DNA of 64,000 bases from Rhodococcus sp. 14-2483-1-2 (GTDB taxonomy: Bacteria; Actinomycetota; Actinomycetes; Mycobacteriales; Mycobacteriaceae): positions 62,001-126,000 of the forward strand of contig NZ_NPFW01000014.1 in the NCBI RefSeq assembly GCF_002259405.1, given 5' to 3'. The notes under the pieces are model-generated. The model did not search any database, had not been told where the DNA came from, and saw nothing but the letters and a program-made list of their open reading frames with translations. Below, piece after piece: positions 8,868 through 16,776 of the stretch (positions are counted from its first letter, which is position 1; the number at the start of each line of letters is the position of its first letter). Made by a program: the position numbers and the translations under genes.

Positions 8868-9664
8868 CAGAACGGGTTCTGCGTGCGGCCCACCAGGTCT
8901 GCGACGGAATCGAGAACCTTGGTCGGCCGGTACGGATACTGCTCGACGGACTGGACCGTCGAGATTCCGGTGAGGACCAGGATGGTCTGCAGTCCGGCTT
9001 CGAGACCCGAGAGCACGTCGGTGTCCATCCGGTCGCCGATCATCAGCGTGTTCTCGGAGTGCCCGCCGATCGCGCGCAGCGCCGAACGCATCATCAACGC
9101 GTTGGGCTTGCCCACGTAGTACGGCTCCTTGCCGGTGGCCTTGGTGATGAGAGCGGCCACCGAACCTGTGGCCGGCAGCGAGCCTTCACGGGACGGTCCG
9201 GTGGCGTCGGGGTTGGTGGCGATGAAGCGCGAGCCCTTCTCGACCAGGCGAATAGCGGTTGTGATGGCCTCGAACGAGTACGTGCGGGTCTCGCCGAGCA
9301 CCACGTAATCCGGGCTCGAGTCGGTGAGCGTGTAGCCGATGTCGTGCAGGGCGGTGGTCAGACCCGACTCGCCGACGACGTAGGCGCTACCGCCGGGCCG
9401 CTGATTGCCGAGGAACGTCGCGGTGGCGAGAGCAGAGGTCCAGATCGACTTCTCCGGAATGTCCAGACCGGTGAACGCCAAGCGGGCCCGCAGGTCACGG
9501 GGGGTACGAATCGAATTGTTCGTCAACACGATGAACGGAATCTCGTTGGCCTGCAGCTCGGCGAGGAACGTGTCGGCACCGGGAATCAAGTGATCCTCGT
9601 GGACGAGCACGCCGTCCATGTCCATCAGATACGTCCACTGCTGAGGCTTCTCGGTTTCGCTCAC
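8867..9664 (-). CDS. HAD-IIA (NagD-like) phosphatase
   Basis: A 265-residue HAD hydrolase of subclass IIA. YLMDMDGVLVHE holds the nucleophile Asp and acid/base Asp of motif I, VLTNNS is motif II, the KPNALMM segment supplies the motif III Lys, and MIGDRMDTDVLSGLEAG is motif IV. The large cap between motifs II and III is present. NagD relatives dephosphorylate small phosphates (nucleotides, sugar phosphates, phosphoglycolate); the substrate is not evident. It is the first gene of a two-gene unit with isochorismate synthase. Three tandem copies of the dispersed repeat lie directly upstream of its start. Confidence 0.9.
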   Translation of the reverse strand: MSETEKPQQWTYLMDMDGVLVHEDHLIPGADTFLAELQANEIPFIVLTNNSIRTPRDLRARLAFTGLDIPEKSIWTSALATATFLGNQRPGGSAYVVGESGLTTALHDIGYTLTDSSPDYVVLGETRTYSFEAITTAIRLVEKGSRFIATNPDATGPSREGSLPATGSVAALITKATGKEPYYVGKPNALMMRSALRAIGGHSENTLMIGDRMDTDVLSGLEAGLQTILVLTGISTVQSVEQYPYRPTKVLDSVADLVGRTQNPF

Positions 9665-9675
9665 CCCTCCATTGT

Positions 9676-9772
9676 GAACTACCCGGTCGCGCCGCAGGCT
9701 CGACTACCGAACTATCGGGTCGTTCCGCCGGCTTCACTCTGAACTATCGGGTCGTTCCGCCGGCTTGACTCC
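9676..9772 (-). repeat. Three tandem 32-33-bp units of the dispersed repeat
   Basis: Units start at 9676, 9709 and 9741. Each is an 8-base spacer, GAACTAYC, followed by a copy of the dispersed repeat in reverse orientation (GGGTCGTTCCGCCGGCTT in units 2 and 3). Unit 1 has drifted (CGGTCGCGCCGCAGGCTCGA). The array fills the whole spacer between the HAD start (9664) and the whiB-like stop (9778), both on the minus strand, so any whiB-to-HAD readthrough passes across it. Confidence 0.85.
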
Positions 9773-9777
9773 TGCCG

Positions 9778-10098
9778 CTAACTCGCCTGCCGCTCTTCGG
9801 CACGCCGCGCATTCGCGCGGTGCACCACTCGTTCCCGGACGGTCATCCCACCCCAGACTCCGAACGGTTCGTTGGCGGCCAGAGCGAATTTTCGGCACGC
9901 CTCGATGACCCCGCAGTCTGCACACACCTGCTTCGCACGGTCCTCGCGTGCACGGCGTGCGGAGCGGCCCTCGCCGGACGGGGAGAAAAATATCTCCGAG
10001 TCCTGCCCGCGGCACAGTGCGTCGACCTGCCAGTCCCAGGATTCGACGGCAGGGGAGATCCCGCGCTCGATCATGGCAATTGCGGCGTTCCTCGACAT
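9778..10098 (-). CDS. WhiB-family [4Fe-4S] transcriptional regulator, WhiB3-like
   Basis: A 106-residue Wbl protein. Cysteines 29, 59, 62 and 68 (ALCRGQDSEIFF, then CADCGVIEAC) are the four cluster ligands, and GVWGGMTVRERV is the turn plus basic region that contacts DNA. WDWQVDALCRGQDSEIFF and CGVIEACRKFAL resemble WhiB3, a redox and acid-responsive regulator, more than WhiB1, WhiB2 or WhiB4; this is by eye. The frame is open to 10203, but that start would leave only 9 bases before the divergent SUKH gene, so I chose ATG 10098 (MSRNAAIAM), leaving a 114-base shared control region. Confidence 0.88.
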   Translation of the reverse strand: MSRNAAIAMIERGISPAVESWDWQVDALCRGQDSEIFFSPSGEGRSARRAREDRAKQVCADCGVIEACRKFALAANEPFGVWGGMTVRERVVHRANARRAEERQAS

Positions 10099-10212
10099 CG
10101 TTCGATCGTCACCCGATTCCCGAGTGCGCACAACGCTTCGAATCAGCGTGATTCGAGGACGGATGGGATCTGGCTTCGGGTCTGTTCGGTCGTGGTTCGG
10201 CATACTGGCCGT

Positions 10213-10911
10213 GTGACGAAGGCCGACCTCGATCCCGCCCAGATCAAGAATCTACTTCCGGGTTACGGCGCAGCCGAGGTCGAGCGATTGATCAAGGCGA
10301 CTCGTCCGAGTTCGGTTACGCGCCAATGGGGTCGGTTGTCCTCGATATTCACTGCAAACCTGGGCGTCGAGTACTTCGGTGCGAGCGACGAGGCAATCGC
10401 AGCGGCCGAGGCTTCGATGGGTCGGTGGCCCGCGGAACTTCGAGAGCTGTACCGATGCGTCGAGCGAGCCGACCACCGCCGAGGAATGCTGCTTCTGCCC
10501 CCACAGTTCGAGTTGCTGTCTGTTGCGCAGGTCGAGAAGCGGCACGAATTCTGGGCCGAGGTGACCAGGAACCCTGCGTTCGGAAGTCCGATCGACGTAG
10601 AAGCCGAGATGGCCAAACCGGCCGGAACTGCTGTCGGCGCGATGCTTCCCGGGTTCATTCCTTTCGCCAACGACGATGCCGACACCTTGTTCGTGGACGC
10701 GCGTTCCGGTCCGTTTCATGGCTGCGTCAACTTGTGGCCGGATGCGGACGTGGCGCGCCTGCCTCCGATCTGGCGATCGCTGAGTGCGATGCTGGAAGAT
10801 CTGGCATTCGCACTCGAGCGAAATACGACGATGTCGATGCGGTTGTCGGGCTGGAACCGGTATCAGCCCTATGTCGAAGGGGATCGGCTCGTCTGGGAGG
10901 CGCTCGCCTGA
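10213..10911 (+). CDS. SMI1/KNR4 (SUKH) family protein
   Basis: A 232-residue protein. WPAELRELYRCVERADHRRGMLLLPPQFELLSVAQVEKRHEFWAEV, then MLPGFIPFANDDADTLFVDARSGPFHGCVNLWPDADV, follows the SUKH pattern: a domain seen in immunity proteins against secreted or contact-dependent toxins and in other regulators. The start is GTG 10213; the open frame extends back to 9820 only through the whiB gene. No toxin gene is adjacent, although an HNH-domain gene converges on it from the right. I see no signal peptide or membrane helix, so it should be cytoplasmic. The immunity role is a family inference, not shown here. Confidence 0.7.
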   Translation: MTKADLDPAQIKNLLPGYGAAEVERLIKATRPSSVTRQWGRLSSIFTANLGVEYFGASDEAIAAAEASMGRWPAELRELYRCVERADHRRGMLLLPPQFELLSVAQVEKRHEFWAEVTRNPAFGSPIDVEAEMAKPAGTAVGAMLPGFIPFANDDADTLFVDARSGPFHGCVNLWPDADVARLPPIWRSLSAMLEDLAFALERNTTMSMRLSGWNRYQPYVEGDRLVWEALA

Positions 10912-10973
10912 AGATCGTTGCCGGACATGCACGTCCGGCAGGCAGAGCTGTGCCCTGACGCTTGCGTGGGTCG

Positions 10974-12713
10974 TCATGCGGGTTGTCGTGGTTCTTCGTC
11001 CCCGGTGTCGTCGTGCTGGTCGGGTGGGTAGAGGACTTCTTCTGGGTGGTGTGCGTGGTTGATCAGCCCGCGCCTGCGTGGGTCCATCCCCGCCGGTGGA
11101 TGCCAGAGGGTGCGGCCCGGGTAGCGATGTCCTGCTCCGGTTTTGGTGGTGGCCCATTTGCCGGGTCCGTCGCCGACGAGTGCGTGGTGCATGTCGCAGC
11201 CGAAGGTGAGTCCGTCGATGTCGGTGTTGCCGCCGTCGATCCAGTCGGTGAGGTGGTGGGTTTGGCACCAGGTTGCGGGGCGGGTGCAGGAGGGGAAGCT
11301 GCAGCCGCGGTCGCGGGCGATGAGCACGATGCGTTGGTCGGCGGAGGCGATGCGTTTGGAGCGGCCGAGGTACAACGCTCTGCCGTTGTCGTCGAAGATG
11401 GTCAGGTAGTGGTGGGCGTGGGAGGCCATGCGGATGGCGTCGCGGATCGAGACGCGGGATCCGGTGCCGGTCATCGCGTATCCGCAGCCTGCTTCGAGAT
11501 CTTTCAGGGTCATGGTGACGATGGCGGTGACGGGTAGGCCTCGGTGGGTGCCGAGGGTCCCGGAGGCAAGCGTCTGCCGGAGCGCCAGTTTCAGGGCGTC
11601 GTGGTGGCGTTCACGTTGGGTGCGGACATCACGAGCAACTGCAGCCTCCCGCGCTGCTGTCTTGTCCGCGGCATCGTCGTCGTCGCCGGTGTCGGTGTCG
11701 TCGGGGTCAGGCGTGTCATCTGGCTCTGTGCCGCAACCACAGTCGGCACCCTCGCCGCATTCGCCGTCACCGTCGCAGCCGGTGTTGTCCCACAACCCTG
11801 CATCATTGGACCCGGCATCGCTGGGCGTCGACTCGGGTTGCGGCGCAGTGGCGCTGCAGTCCCCGCCGTTGTCGTCGCCGCCGTCGGTTTCGTCGTGGAC
11901 GACCGATGTCGGGTCTGCGGGGTTGTTCACTCCGGGTTTCGCGGCTTTGGAGAACAGGGCTTCGAGGTAGGCGCGTAGTTCGGGGTCGACGCAGAATTTT
12001 CCTTCCGACATCCCGTCGGCACCCTGCTCGCCGAGGTAGAAGAACGCATCCCGTCGCTTCCGCGGCCTCGGCTTCCCGTCCTCGTCCTCGTCTTCGTCGT
12101 CGTGGTCGCCGTCGGGGTTGAGGATCGAATCCAGGTTTGCCACCAACGGTGCGAAGTCGTCGGGCCGTCTGGTCGAAGCGAAACCCACCAACTGCTCTTC
12201 GGCTCGCTCCCGCGTCTGCGGGTCGACACTCGAGGGCAGATGGCGGAAGAACTCCCGGATCATCTGCACATGCTTGGCGTCGAGCAACCCCGCCCGCAAG
12301 GCAGCAGCGGTGTGCGGCAGCAACGGCGGCAGAACTTCACCCGAGAAGGAAGTGCGGTCACCCAATTCCGCAGCCAGACGCACCCGAGCACCCGCGGCGT
12401 GTGGGGTGATCCGCAGCATCCACGCCACCGACGACGGCACCGAACCCGCATACACATCGAGGCCGTGTTGAGCGATGAGTTCGTTGAGCCAGGTATACGA
12501 GTACGCCGTCACAGACCGGGTCAGAGTTTCCATCCGTTCGATCACCGCACGCCGGTCGGCGTTCGTCCACGACACCGACGCCTGCCCCGCCAACTCCGCC
12601 ACCGCGGACTCGACCCGATCCACCAACAACAACAACTCCGGATCGGACACCTCAGGGGCAGGCGGCACCGTCTCGATGCCGTCCACCCCTGATCCGCCGT
12701 CCCCCGAAAGCAT
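10974..12713 (-). CDS. DUF222 and HNH endonuclease domain protein (13E12 family)
   Basis: A 579-residue protein with an N-terminal DUF222 helical domain (about residues 20-240), a long acidic and Asp/Gly/Cys-rich linker (about 255-370), and a C-terminal HNH nuclease domain at 467-513 (RDRGCSFPSC...CQTHHLTDW...GLTFGCDMHHALV). Four cysteines there could hold a structural zinc, and the His pair is intact, so the nuclease may be active. This is the 13E12/REP13E12 family, multi-copy in mycobacteria and rhodococci and often linked with mobile DNA; several M. tuberculosis members are DNA-damage induced. A LexA-like site lies 34 bases before the ATG. The codon-rich acidic linker is the most variable part of the family. 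Confidence 0.9.
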   Translation of the reverse strand: MLSGDGGSGVDGIETVPPAPEVSDPELLLLVDRVESAVAELAGQASVSWTNADRRAVIERMETLTRSVTAYSYTWLNELIAQHGLDVYAGSVPSSVAWMLRITPHAAGARVRLAAELGDRTSFSGEVLPPLLPHTAAALRAGLLDAKHVQMIREFFRHLPSSVDPQTRERAEEQLVGFASTRRPDDFAPLVANLDSILNPDGDHDDEDEDEDGKPRPRKRRDAFFYLGEQGADGMSEGKFCVDPELRAYLEALFSKAAKPGVNNPADPTSVVHDETDGGDDNGGDCSATAPQPESTPSDAGSNDAGLWDNTGCDGDGECGEGADCGCGTEPDDTPDPDDTDTGDDDDAADKTAAREAAVARDVRTQRERHHDALKLALRQTLASGTLGTHRGLPVTAIVTMTLKDLEAGCGYAMTGTGSRVSIRDAIRMASHAHHYLTIFDDNGRALYLGRSKRIASADQRIVLIARDRGCSFPSCTRPATWCQTHHLTDWIDGGNTDIDGLTFGCDMHHALVGDGPGKWATTKTGAGHRYPGRTLWHPPAGMDPRRRGLINHAHHPEEVLYPPDQHDDTGDEEPRQPA

Positions 12714-13018
12714 GAACAGAATCTATCGCGACCCACCGACAGGTTCTCGAACACACGTTCCCATCTGCGATCGGAGGTCGAGAAGCTTGGTCGTGGTCGG
12801 AGCGGTCAGCTGTGTGGCGGATTACACATTGCTCGTAAGTGTGACGTTGTCGATTTTACGTAACGATGAGTCGCGTAGATGCTGGTGGGGGCGTTCAATA
12901 TCTCCCAAGGCGGACGGAACGACCGCAGCAGCGTTGCTTGCGTCGGTGACGAAAGCCACTGCTTGGCTGTATCTCCGAACTCGAGTGTCGAGCCGGTGTC
13001 CAATGTTGTGTTGACCCA
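12714..13018. other. 305-base intergenic region between divergent genes
   Basis: This is the shared upstream region of the HNH gene (minus) and the orphan gene (plus). It is less GC-rich than its surroundings. Besides the LexA-like site at 12747-12762 I see a T-rich patch (CGTTGTCGATTTTACGTAACG, split as CGTTGTCGATTTTACG at 12845-12860) that could hold a promoter, and GGACGGAACGACCGC near 12911, which partly resembles the dispersed repeat but is too diverged to call. Confidence 0.5.
12747..12762 (-). promoter_or_regulatory. LexA (SOS) box candidate
   Basis: TCGAACACACGTTCCC matches the mycobacterial LexA consensus TCGAAC-N4-GTTCGA in ten of the twelve fixed bases, with the full GAAC-N4-GTTC core. 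It lies 34-49 bases upstream of the HNH gene start. Known biology: several 13E12-family genes in M. tuberculosis are LexA controlled. That this site works here is inferred. Confidence 0.6.
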
Positions 13019-13585
13019 GTGGGGATGATCGACATGAACGACGCATTTCGCTTCGCCGTTTCGTGCAGTTCGCCGAAGGAACTGATCACTCGGCTTCAGT
13101 TCGGTACCACGGACCTGTGGCCAGAGGATGCGTCCCTCGCGGCCCGTTGGCGCTACATGGCCGACCTGATCGATTCTGATCGGGGCATGCTCGTCGAACT
13201 CGATTGTGCACTGTCGACACCGGTTGTGGACGCTCTCGTTGCGACGGCGGAACTGTGCAGACAATCGGCCTCCGAGACTGTGCCCCAATCGGATTGGAGA
13301 TTTCTCCGTCGCGCCTTGGAGTGGCTGAAGACCAGCAGTTCGGACGTCGAGCGTGCTTTGCTCGCGGTGGGCGACGAAGTGGCCCTCGTCGGTCTCGATG
13401 GTGAGGGAGAGGACCTTTCTGTCGCGACGTGGCTGAGTATCGAAGTACTCGATCGATTCGCCGCCGAAGACACGATCGGTTATTGGCTGCACCGCATCGA
13501 TGTCCACGGGTCGAAAGCTGCTCGACAGCCTGCGGATTCGGACCGCTGTGACATCGAAAGTTCTGAACTGCCGATGGCTGTCTGA
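13019..13585 (+). CDS. Orphan hypothetical protein
   Basis: A 188-residue soluble protein that I do not recognise. It starts with GTG at 13019; ATG 13025 or 13034 are equally possible. It is mostly alpha-helical in appearance, acidic (many Asp/Glu), and has two cysteines in the first half plus one near the C-terminus, with no signal peptide, membrane helix or catalytic motif. The C-terminal 30 residues (SKAARQPADSDRCDIES) look disordered. It stands alone between the HNH gene and the sulfur operon. Its position beside a 13E12 gene and lower GC suggest accessory DNA. It may be a decayed or lineage-specific gene. Confidence 0.5.
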   Translation: MGMIDMNDAFRFAVSCSSPKELITRLQFGTTDLWPEDASLAARWRYMADLIDSDRGMLVELDCALSTPVVDALVATAELCRQSASETVPQSDWRFLRRALEWLKTSSSDVERALLAVGDEVALVGLDGEGEDLSVATWLSIEVLDRFAAEDTIGYWLHRIDVHGSKAARQPADSDRCDIESSELPMAV

Positions 13586-13820
13586 GTCAGATACGGCTCA
13601 CGCTGTTCGCCGGGAACCGGTGGTACACAACATGTGTTTCAGGAGTACATGCACGGCGGCCGAGTGGTCGCCCGTTGCGCGACGCACAGTCTCGCCGACC
13701 CGATGCACGACGGTTCGGTTGCCTCCATCCAGCGGTGCCCCGGTCTCGTCGTTCATCGGTTCACGGTCTCATATCGGTGCGGGATTGCACTCTCGAATTC
13801 CGCGACGATTCGTACCCCGG

Positions 13821-13850
13821 TTGGCAAGTGCGCCGACCCTCTCGTAGTAT
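13821..13850 (+). promoter_or_regulatory. Candidate sigma-70-type promoter of the sulfur operon
   Basis: TTGGCA (13821-13826) and TAGTAT (13845-13850) are separated by 18 bases. A start near 13857 would place the riboswitch aptamer, which begins at 13865, almost at the 5' end of the transcript. This is a pattern match only; no start-site data exist. Confidence 0.5.
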
Positions 13851-13864
13851 CGGAATCTGTAGGA

Positions 13865-13952
13865 CCATCCAGAGCGACCGAGAGACCTGGCTCTATGACG
13901 TCGCAGCAACCCCCCGCTTGTCGGGTGAGGGTGCTACCGCCGGGACCGATGG
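13865..13952 (+). promoter_or_regulatory. SAM riboswitch (SAM-I clan)
   Basis: The conserved landmarks of the S-box aptamer appear in order: CCATC (P1 5' strand, 13865-13869), CAGAGCGACC, GAGAGACCTGGCTCTATGA, CAGCAACC, a GC-rich hairpin, GGGTGCTACC, and GATGG (P1 3' strand, 13948-13952). The arm after GGTGCTA is very short, so P4 is reduced or absent; it may therefore be the SAM-I/IV variant rather than classical SAM-I. The P1 3' strand overlaps the start of GGAGG (13951-13955), the ribosome site of the leader peptide, so SAM binding would be expected to lower its translation. It fits a sulfur-acquisition operon repressed when SAM is plentiful. Confidence 0.8.
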
Positions 13953-13962
13953 AGGAATACAC

Positions 13963-14055
13963 GTGAACACCCGAGTCGCCTCAGGTTTCGTCGACGGATG
14001 CCGTCGGATTCATGTCGATCTGTGCCGTCTGAACGGTTCGACCTGTCTTAGCTGA
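13963..14055 (+). CDS. Cysteine-containing leader peptide (uORF)
   Basis: A 30-codon open frame starting with GTG, 7 bases after a clean GGAGG ribosome site, and ending with TGA at 14053-14055. The peptide (MNTRVASGFVDGCRRIHVDL, then CRLNGSTCLS) has three Cys, at positions 13, 21 and 28, clustered towards the end. The RRIHVDLCR stretch resembles the small leader peptides found before sulfur genes in many actinobacteria. In such leaders, ribosome stalling at Cys codons when charged tRNA-Cys is scarce changes downstream RNA folding. A hairpin 41 bases downstream is the natural target. It is unlikely to make a functional protein product. Confidence 0.65.
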   Translation: MNTRVASGFVDGCRRIHVDLCRLNGSTCLS

Positions 14056-14096
14056 CATTTCGGCACCGTACTCATCGACACCACACCTCATCATCT

Positions 14097-14147
14097 GCAC
14101 GAACTCCTTCCTGGGCACACATGGCTCGGACGCGGGAGTTCGCGTGC
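14097..14147 (+). promoter_or_regulatory. Attenuator-like hairpin before the first operon gene
   Basis: GCACGAACTCC (14097-14107) pairs with GGAGTTC and GTGC (14135-14141 and 14144-14147) with a two-base bulge, an 11-bp stem over a 27-base loop. No T tract follows. Lying between the leader peptide stop and the lipoprotein gene, it may be a Rho-type or translational attenuator; this is inference from position. Confidence 0.45.
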
Positions 14148-14174
14148 GATCGACCAGATACCGGAGACACCCAC

Positions 14175-15791
14175 GTGTCCACTCGCCCTGTACTTTTGGT
14201 GGCCGGAGTAATCGCCGCCACCGCCACACTGCTCGCCGGGTGCGCAGGTAGCGCCCCCATCTCAGCCGCCGACGCCGGACCCCCGCAGTCCGGAGGGACG
14301 CTGCGCTACGGCCTGTCCGGGGCTCCCACCTGCTCCGACCCGGCACAGTCCGGCACCAATCAGACGATCTACGTCACCCGACAGGTGGTCGACTCACTCA
14401 CCGATCAGAACCCGGAGACCGGCGAGATCGAACCGTGGTTGGCCGAGAGCTGGGAAGTGAGTCCCGACGCGAGGTCGTTCACCTTCCAGCTGAAAGACGG
14501 TGTGACGTTCAGTGACGGCACCCCGCTCGACGCCACCGCCGTCAAGGCCAATTTCGACGCCATCACCGGCACCATCGGTGCGGCCAAGGCACCGCTCGCT
14601 GCCAGCTACCTGACCGGGTATCAAGGTGCCACGGTCGTCGACCCCCTCACCGTCCGCATCGACTTCTCGGCACCCAATGCGCAGTTCCTGCAGGCGAGTT
14701 CGACGCCTCAGCTCGGTATCCAGGCCGTTGCAACCTCGGCGCAGTCGGCCGAGTCTCGGTGCTTGGGTACCAACATCGGATCGGGACCGTTCACCTACGC
14801 GGACTATCAACAGGACCGCTCCGTCACCTTGGCCAAGCGAACCGGATACAACTGGGGCTCTGCGGTATTCGGTCACCAGGGCGAGGCGTACCTGGACCGC
14901 ATCGAGTTCACCATCGTGCCCGAATCGGGTGTACGTACCGGCAGCCTTTCCTCCGACCAGCTCGACGCCGTCAGCGACGCGCTACCGCAGGATGCGCCAC
15001 AGATCGAGTCGACCGGTGGCCGGATCCTGACGGCATCCAACCCGGGCGTTCCGTTCGGCATTCAGCCCAACGTCACTCGTGGTGCGCTACAGGACCCGGC
15101 CGTCCGGAACGCCCTCGTACCGGCGATCAACCGTCAGGAACTCGTCGACACGGTGCTGGGACCGGACTTTCGCACGGCGACAAGCACGTTGGCCAGCGCC
15201 ACGCCGGGGTACGTCGAACTCGCCGATGTCACCTACGATCCCGAGAAGTCGAAGTCGCTGCTCGACGCGGCCGGCTGGGTTCCCGGTGCCGATGGGGTCC
15301 GTGAAAAGGACGGGCAGAAGCTGAGTTTCAAAGTCATGTACTCGGCCGTGTTCGCCGGTAACCAGGCGATTCTGGAGCTGACCCAGCAGCAGTTGCGCGC
15401 CGTCGGCGTCGACCTACAGCTCGAACTGGTGCCCAATTCGGAGGCGACGGCACGGCAAGGCACCAGGGACTACGACGCGACGTACTACAACAGCACCCGC
15501 GCCGACGGTGACATTCTGCGCACCTCATTTGCCGTGGACGGTCGGAACTTGAACGCGCGCGGCCCGATTCCGGATCTGGATGCATCGTTGACGGAGCAGC
15601 TCTCGACCACCGACGTCGAGGCGCGCAACGAGATCCTCGCAACCGCCCAGCAGCAGGTGTTGGACAACGGATTGTGGATTCCCACGATCGAACTCTCGCA
15701 GGCCGTCGGCGCGGCGTCGACAGTGCAGGATCTGAAGTTCGAGGCCTCCGCTCGCCTGCAGTTCTTCGACACCTGGCTGAGCGGGCAGTAG
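14175..15791 (+). CDS. ABC transporter substrate-binding lipoprotein (SBP_bac_5)
   Basis: A 538-residue extracytoplasmic binding protein of the dipeptide/nickel (family 5) class. The start is GTG 14175, with GGAG 9 bases before it; the frame is open back to 14121 but only this start gives a proper lipoprotein signal, ending in LLAGC with lipidated Cys23. Then come GGTLRYGLSGAP, PWLAESWEVSPDARSFTFQLKDGVTFSDGTPLDATAVKANFD and later family-5 blocks. Family 5 proteins bind peptides, oligosaccharides, opines, glutathione and similar; here, in an operon with sulfur-type flavin monooxygenases behind a SAM riboswitch, an organosulfur compound is the likely ligand (inference). Four bases separate it from the first permease. 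Confidence 0.92.
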   Translation: MSTRPVLLVAGVIAATATLLAGCAGSAPISAADAGPPQSGGTLRYGLSGAPTCSDPAQSGTNQTIYVTRQVVDSLTDQNPETGEIEPWLAESWEVSPDARSFTFQLKDGVTFSDGTPLDATAVKANFDAITGTIGAAKAPLAASYLTGYQGATVVDPLTVRIDFSAPNAQFLQASSTPQLGIQAVATSAQSAESRCLGTNIGSGPFTYADYQQDRSVTLAKRTGYNWGSAVFGHQGEAYLDRIEFTIVPESGVRTGSLSSDQLDAVSDALPQDAPQIESTGGRILTASNPGVPFGIQPNVTRGALQDPAVRNALVPAINRQELVDTVLGPDFRTATSTLASATPGYVELADVTYDPEKSKSLLDAAGWVPGADGVREKDGQKLSFKVMYSAVFAGNQAILELTQQQLRAVGVDLQLELVPNSEATARQGTRDYDATYYNSTRADGDILRTSFAVDGRNLNARGPIPDLDASLTEQLSTTDVEARNEILATAQQQVLDNGLWIPTIELSQAVGAASTVQDLKFEASARLQFFDTWLSGQ

Positions 15792-15795
15792 AGCG

Positions 15796-16776
15796 ATGAC
15801 CCGCTACATCGGACAGCGAGTACTGCAGGCATTGGCAGTGCTGTGGGCTGCATTCACCATCTCGTTCATCGTGCTCTTCCTCCTTCCCGCGGACCCGGTC
15901 AGTCTCGCAGTGGACTCGGCAGGCTCGGGTACCCCGGCCGACGCTGCGGCCATCGCTGAACTGCAGGCCCGCTACGGTCTCGATCAGCCGGTGTTGGTGC
16001 AGTATTGGCACTCGCTGGTCGGGGCCGTGCAGGGCGACTTCGGATTGTCCATCGCCACCGGCCAGCCGGTGACGACGGCCATTCTCGACGCGGTGCCCAG
16101 CACACTCGGTTTGGCGGGGACTGCTCTGGTGCTGGCCGTCGTGTTCGGATCCGCGGTTGCCTACGCCGCCACGTACACCCAGATCGTATGGCTGAAGAAC
16201 CTGCTGCTCGCGCTCCCACCACTCGGGGTGGCGGTGCCGACGTTCTGGGTAGGACTACTGCTGCTACAACTGTTCTCGTTCCGACTACGCTGGTTCCCGG
16301 CGTTCGGTGACGCAGGCGCAGCGTCGTTGGTGCTGCCTGCGGTGACACTGGCATTGCCGACCGGTGCTGTCATCGCTCAGGTCCTGGCTACCAGCATGGC
16401 CACCACGTGGAAGCAAGCGTTCGTGGATGTGGCTCGCGCCAAGGGGGTCTCACGCCTTCGGGTGCAGACGCGACACGTCCTGCGACTGTCCTCGATCCCC
16501 GCCTTCACGATTGCCGGAGTCTTGGTGGGCACACTGCTGGCCGGATCGGTGGTGGTCGAGACGGTGTTCTCGCGCGCTGGAGTCGGAAGGCTGACCCAGA
16601 CATCGGTGCTGGCCCAGGATATTCCGGTTGTGCAGGGCATCGTCGTTCTGACCTCGCTGGTCTTCGTCCTGGTCAATCTCGCAGTCGACCTGCTCTATCC
16701 GCTGATCGATCCGCGCATCGTGCGCGAATACCGGCCCGTGCAGGCCAGTGCAGAACCGGAGAAAGCTCATGTCTGA
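15796..16776 (+). CDS. ABC transporter permease, DppB-like
   Basis: A 326-residue inner-membrane permease with six membrane segments. The first helix ends in FLLPADPVSLAVD, the conserved start of DppB/OppB proteins, and the EAA loop appears as FVDVARAKGVSRLRVQTRHVLRLSSIPA. It pairs with the next permease to form the channel. It starts 4 bases after the binding-protein stop, and its own stop lies 7 bases inside the next gene, giving an 8-base overlap. Confidence 0.93.
   Translation: MTRYIGQRVLQALAVLWAAFTISFIVLFLLPADPVSLAVDSAGSGTPADAAAIAELQARYGLDQPVLVQYWHSLVGAVQGDFGLSIATGQPVTTAILDAVPSTLGLAGTALVLAVVFGSAVAYAATYTQIVWLKNLLLALPPLGVAVPTFWVGLLLLQLFSFRLRWFPAFGDAGAASLVLPAVTLALPTGAVIAQVLATSMATTWKQAFVDVARAKGVSRLRVQTRHVLRLSSIPAFTIAGVLVGTLLAGSVVVETVFSRAGVGRLTQTSVLAQDIPVVQGIVVLTSLVFVLVNLAVDLLYPLIDPRIVREYRPVQASAEPEKAHV

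Larger units (their letters stand above)
13586..14174 (+). other. 589-base untranslated region leading into the sulfur operon
   Basis: Bases 13586-13820 show no gene I can support; short open frames there lack ribosome sites and family features. From 13821 the region is packed with control elements for the downstream operon: a promoter (13821-13850), a SAM-I-clan riboswitch (13865-13952), a 30-residue leader peptide (13963-14055) and a strong hairpin (14097-14147). The first structural gene starts at 14175. Confidence 0.7.

Noticed and set aside
12905..12920. Possible eleventh copy of the 26-bp repeat
   Set aside because: Only GGAACGACC and a few more bases match; too weak.
13634..13966. 110-codon open frame before the sulfur operon
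   Set aside because: It has no ribosome site or family features and overlaps the riboswitch.
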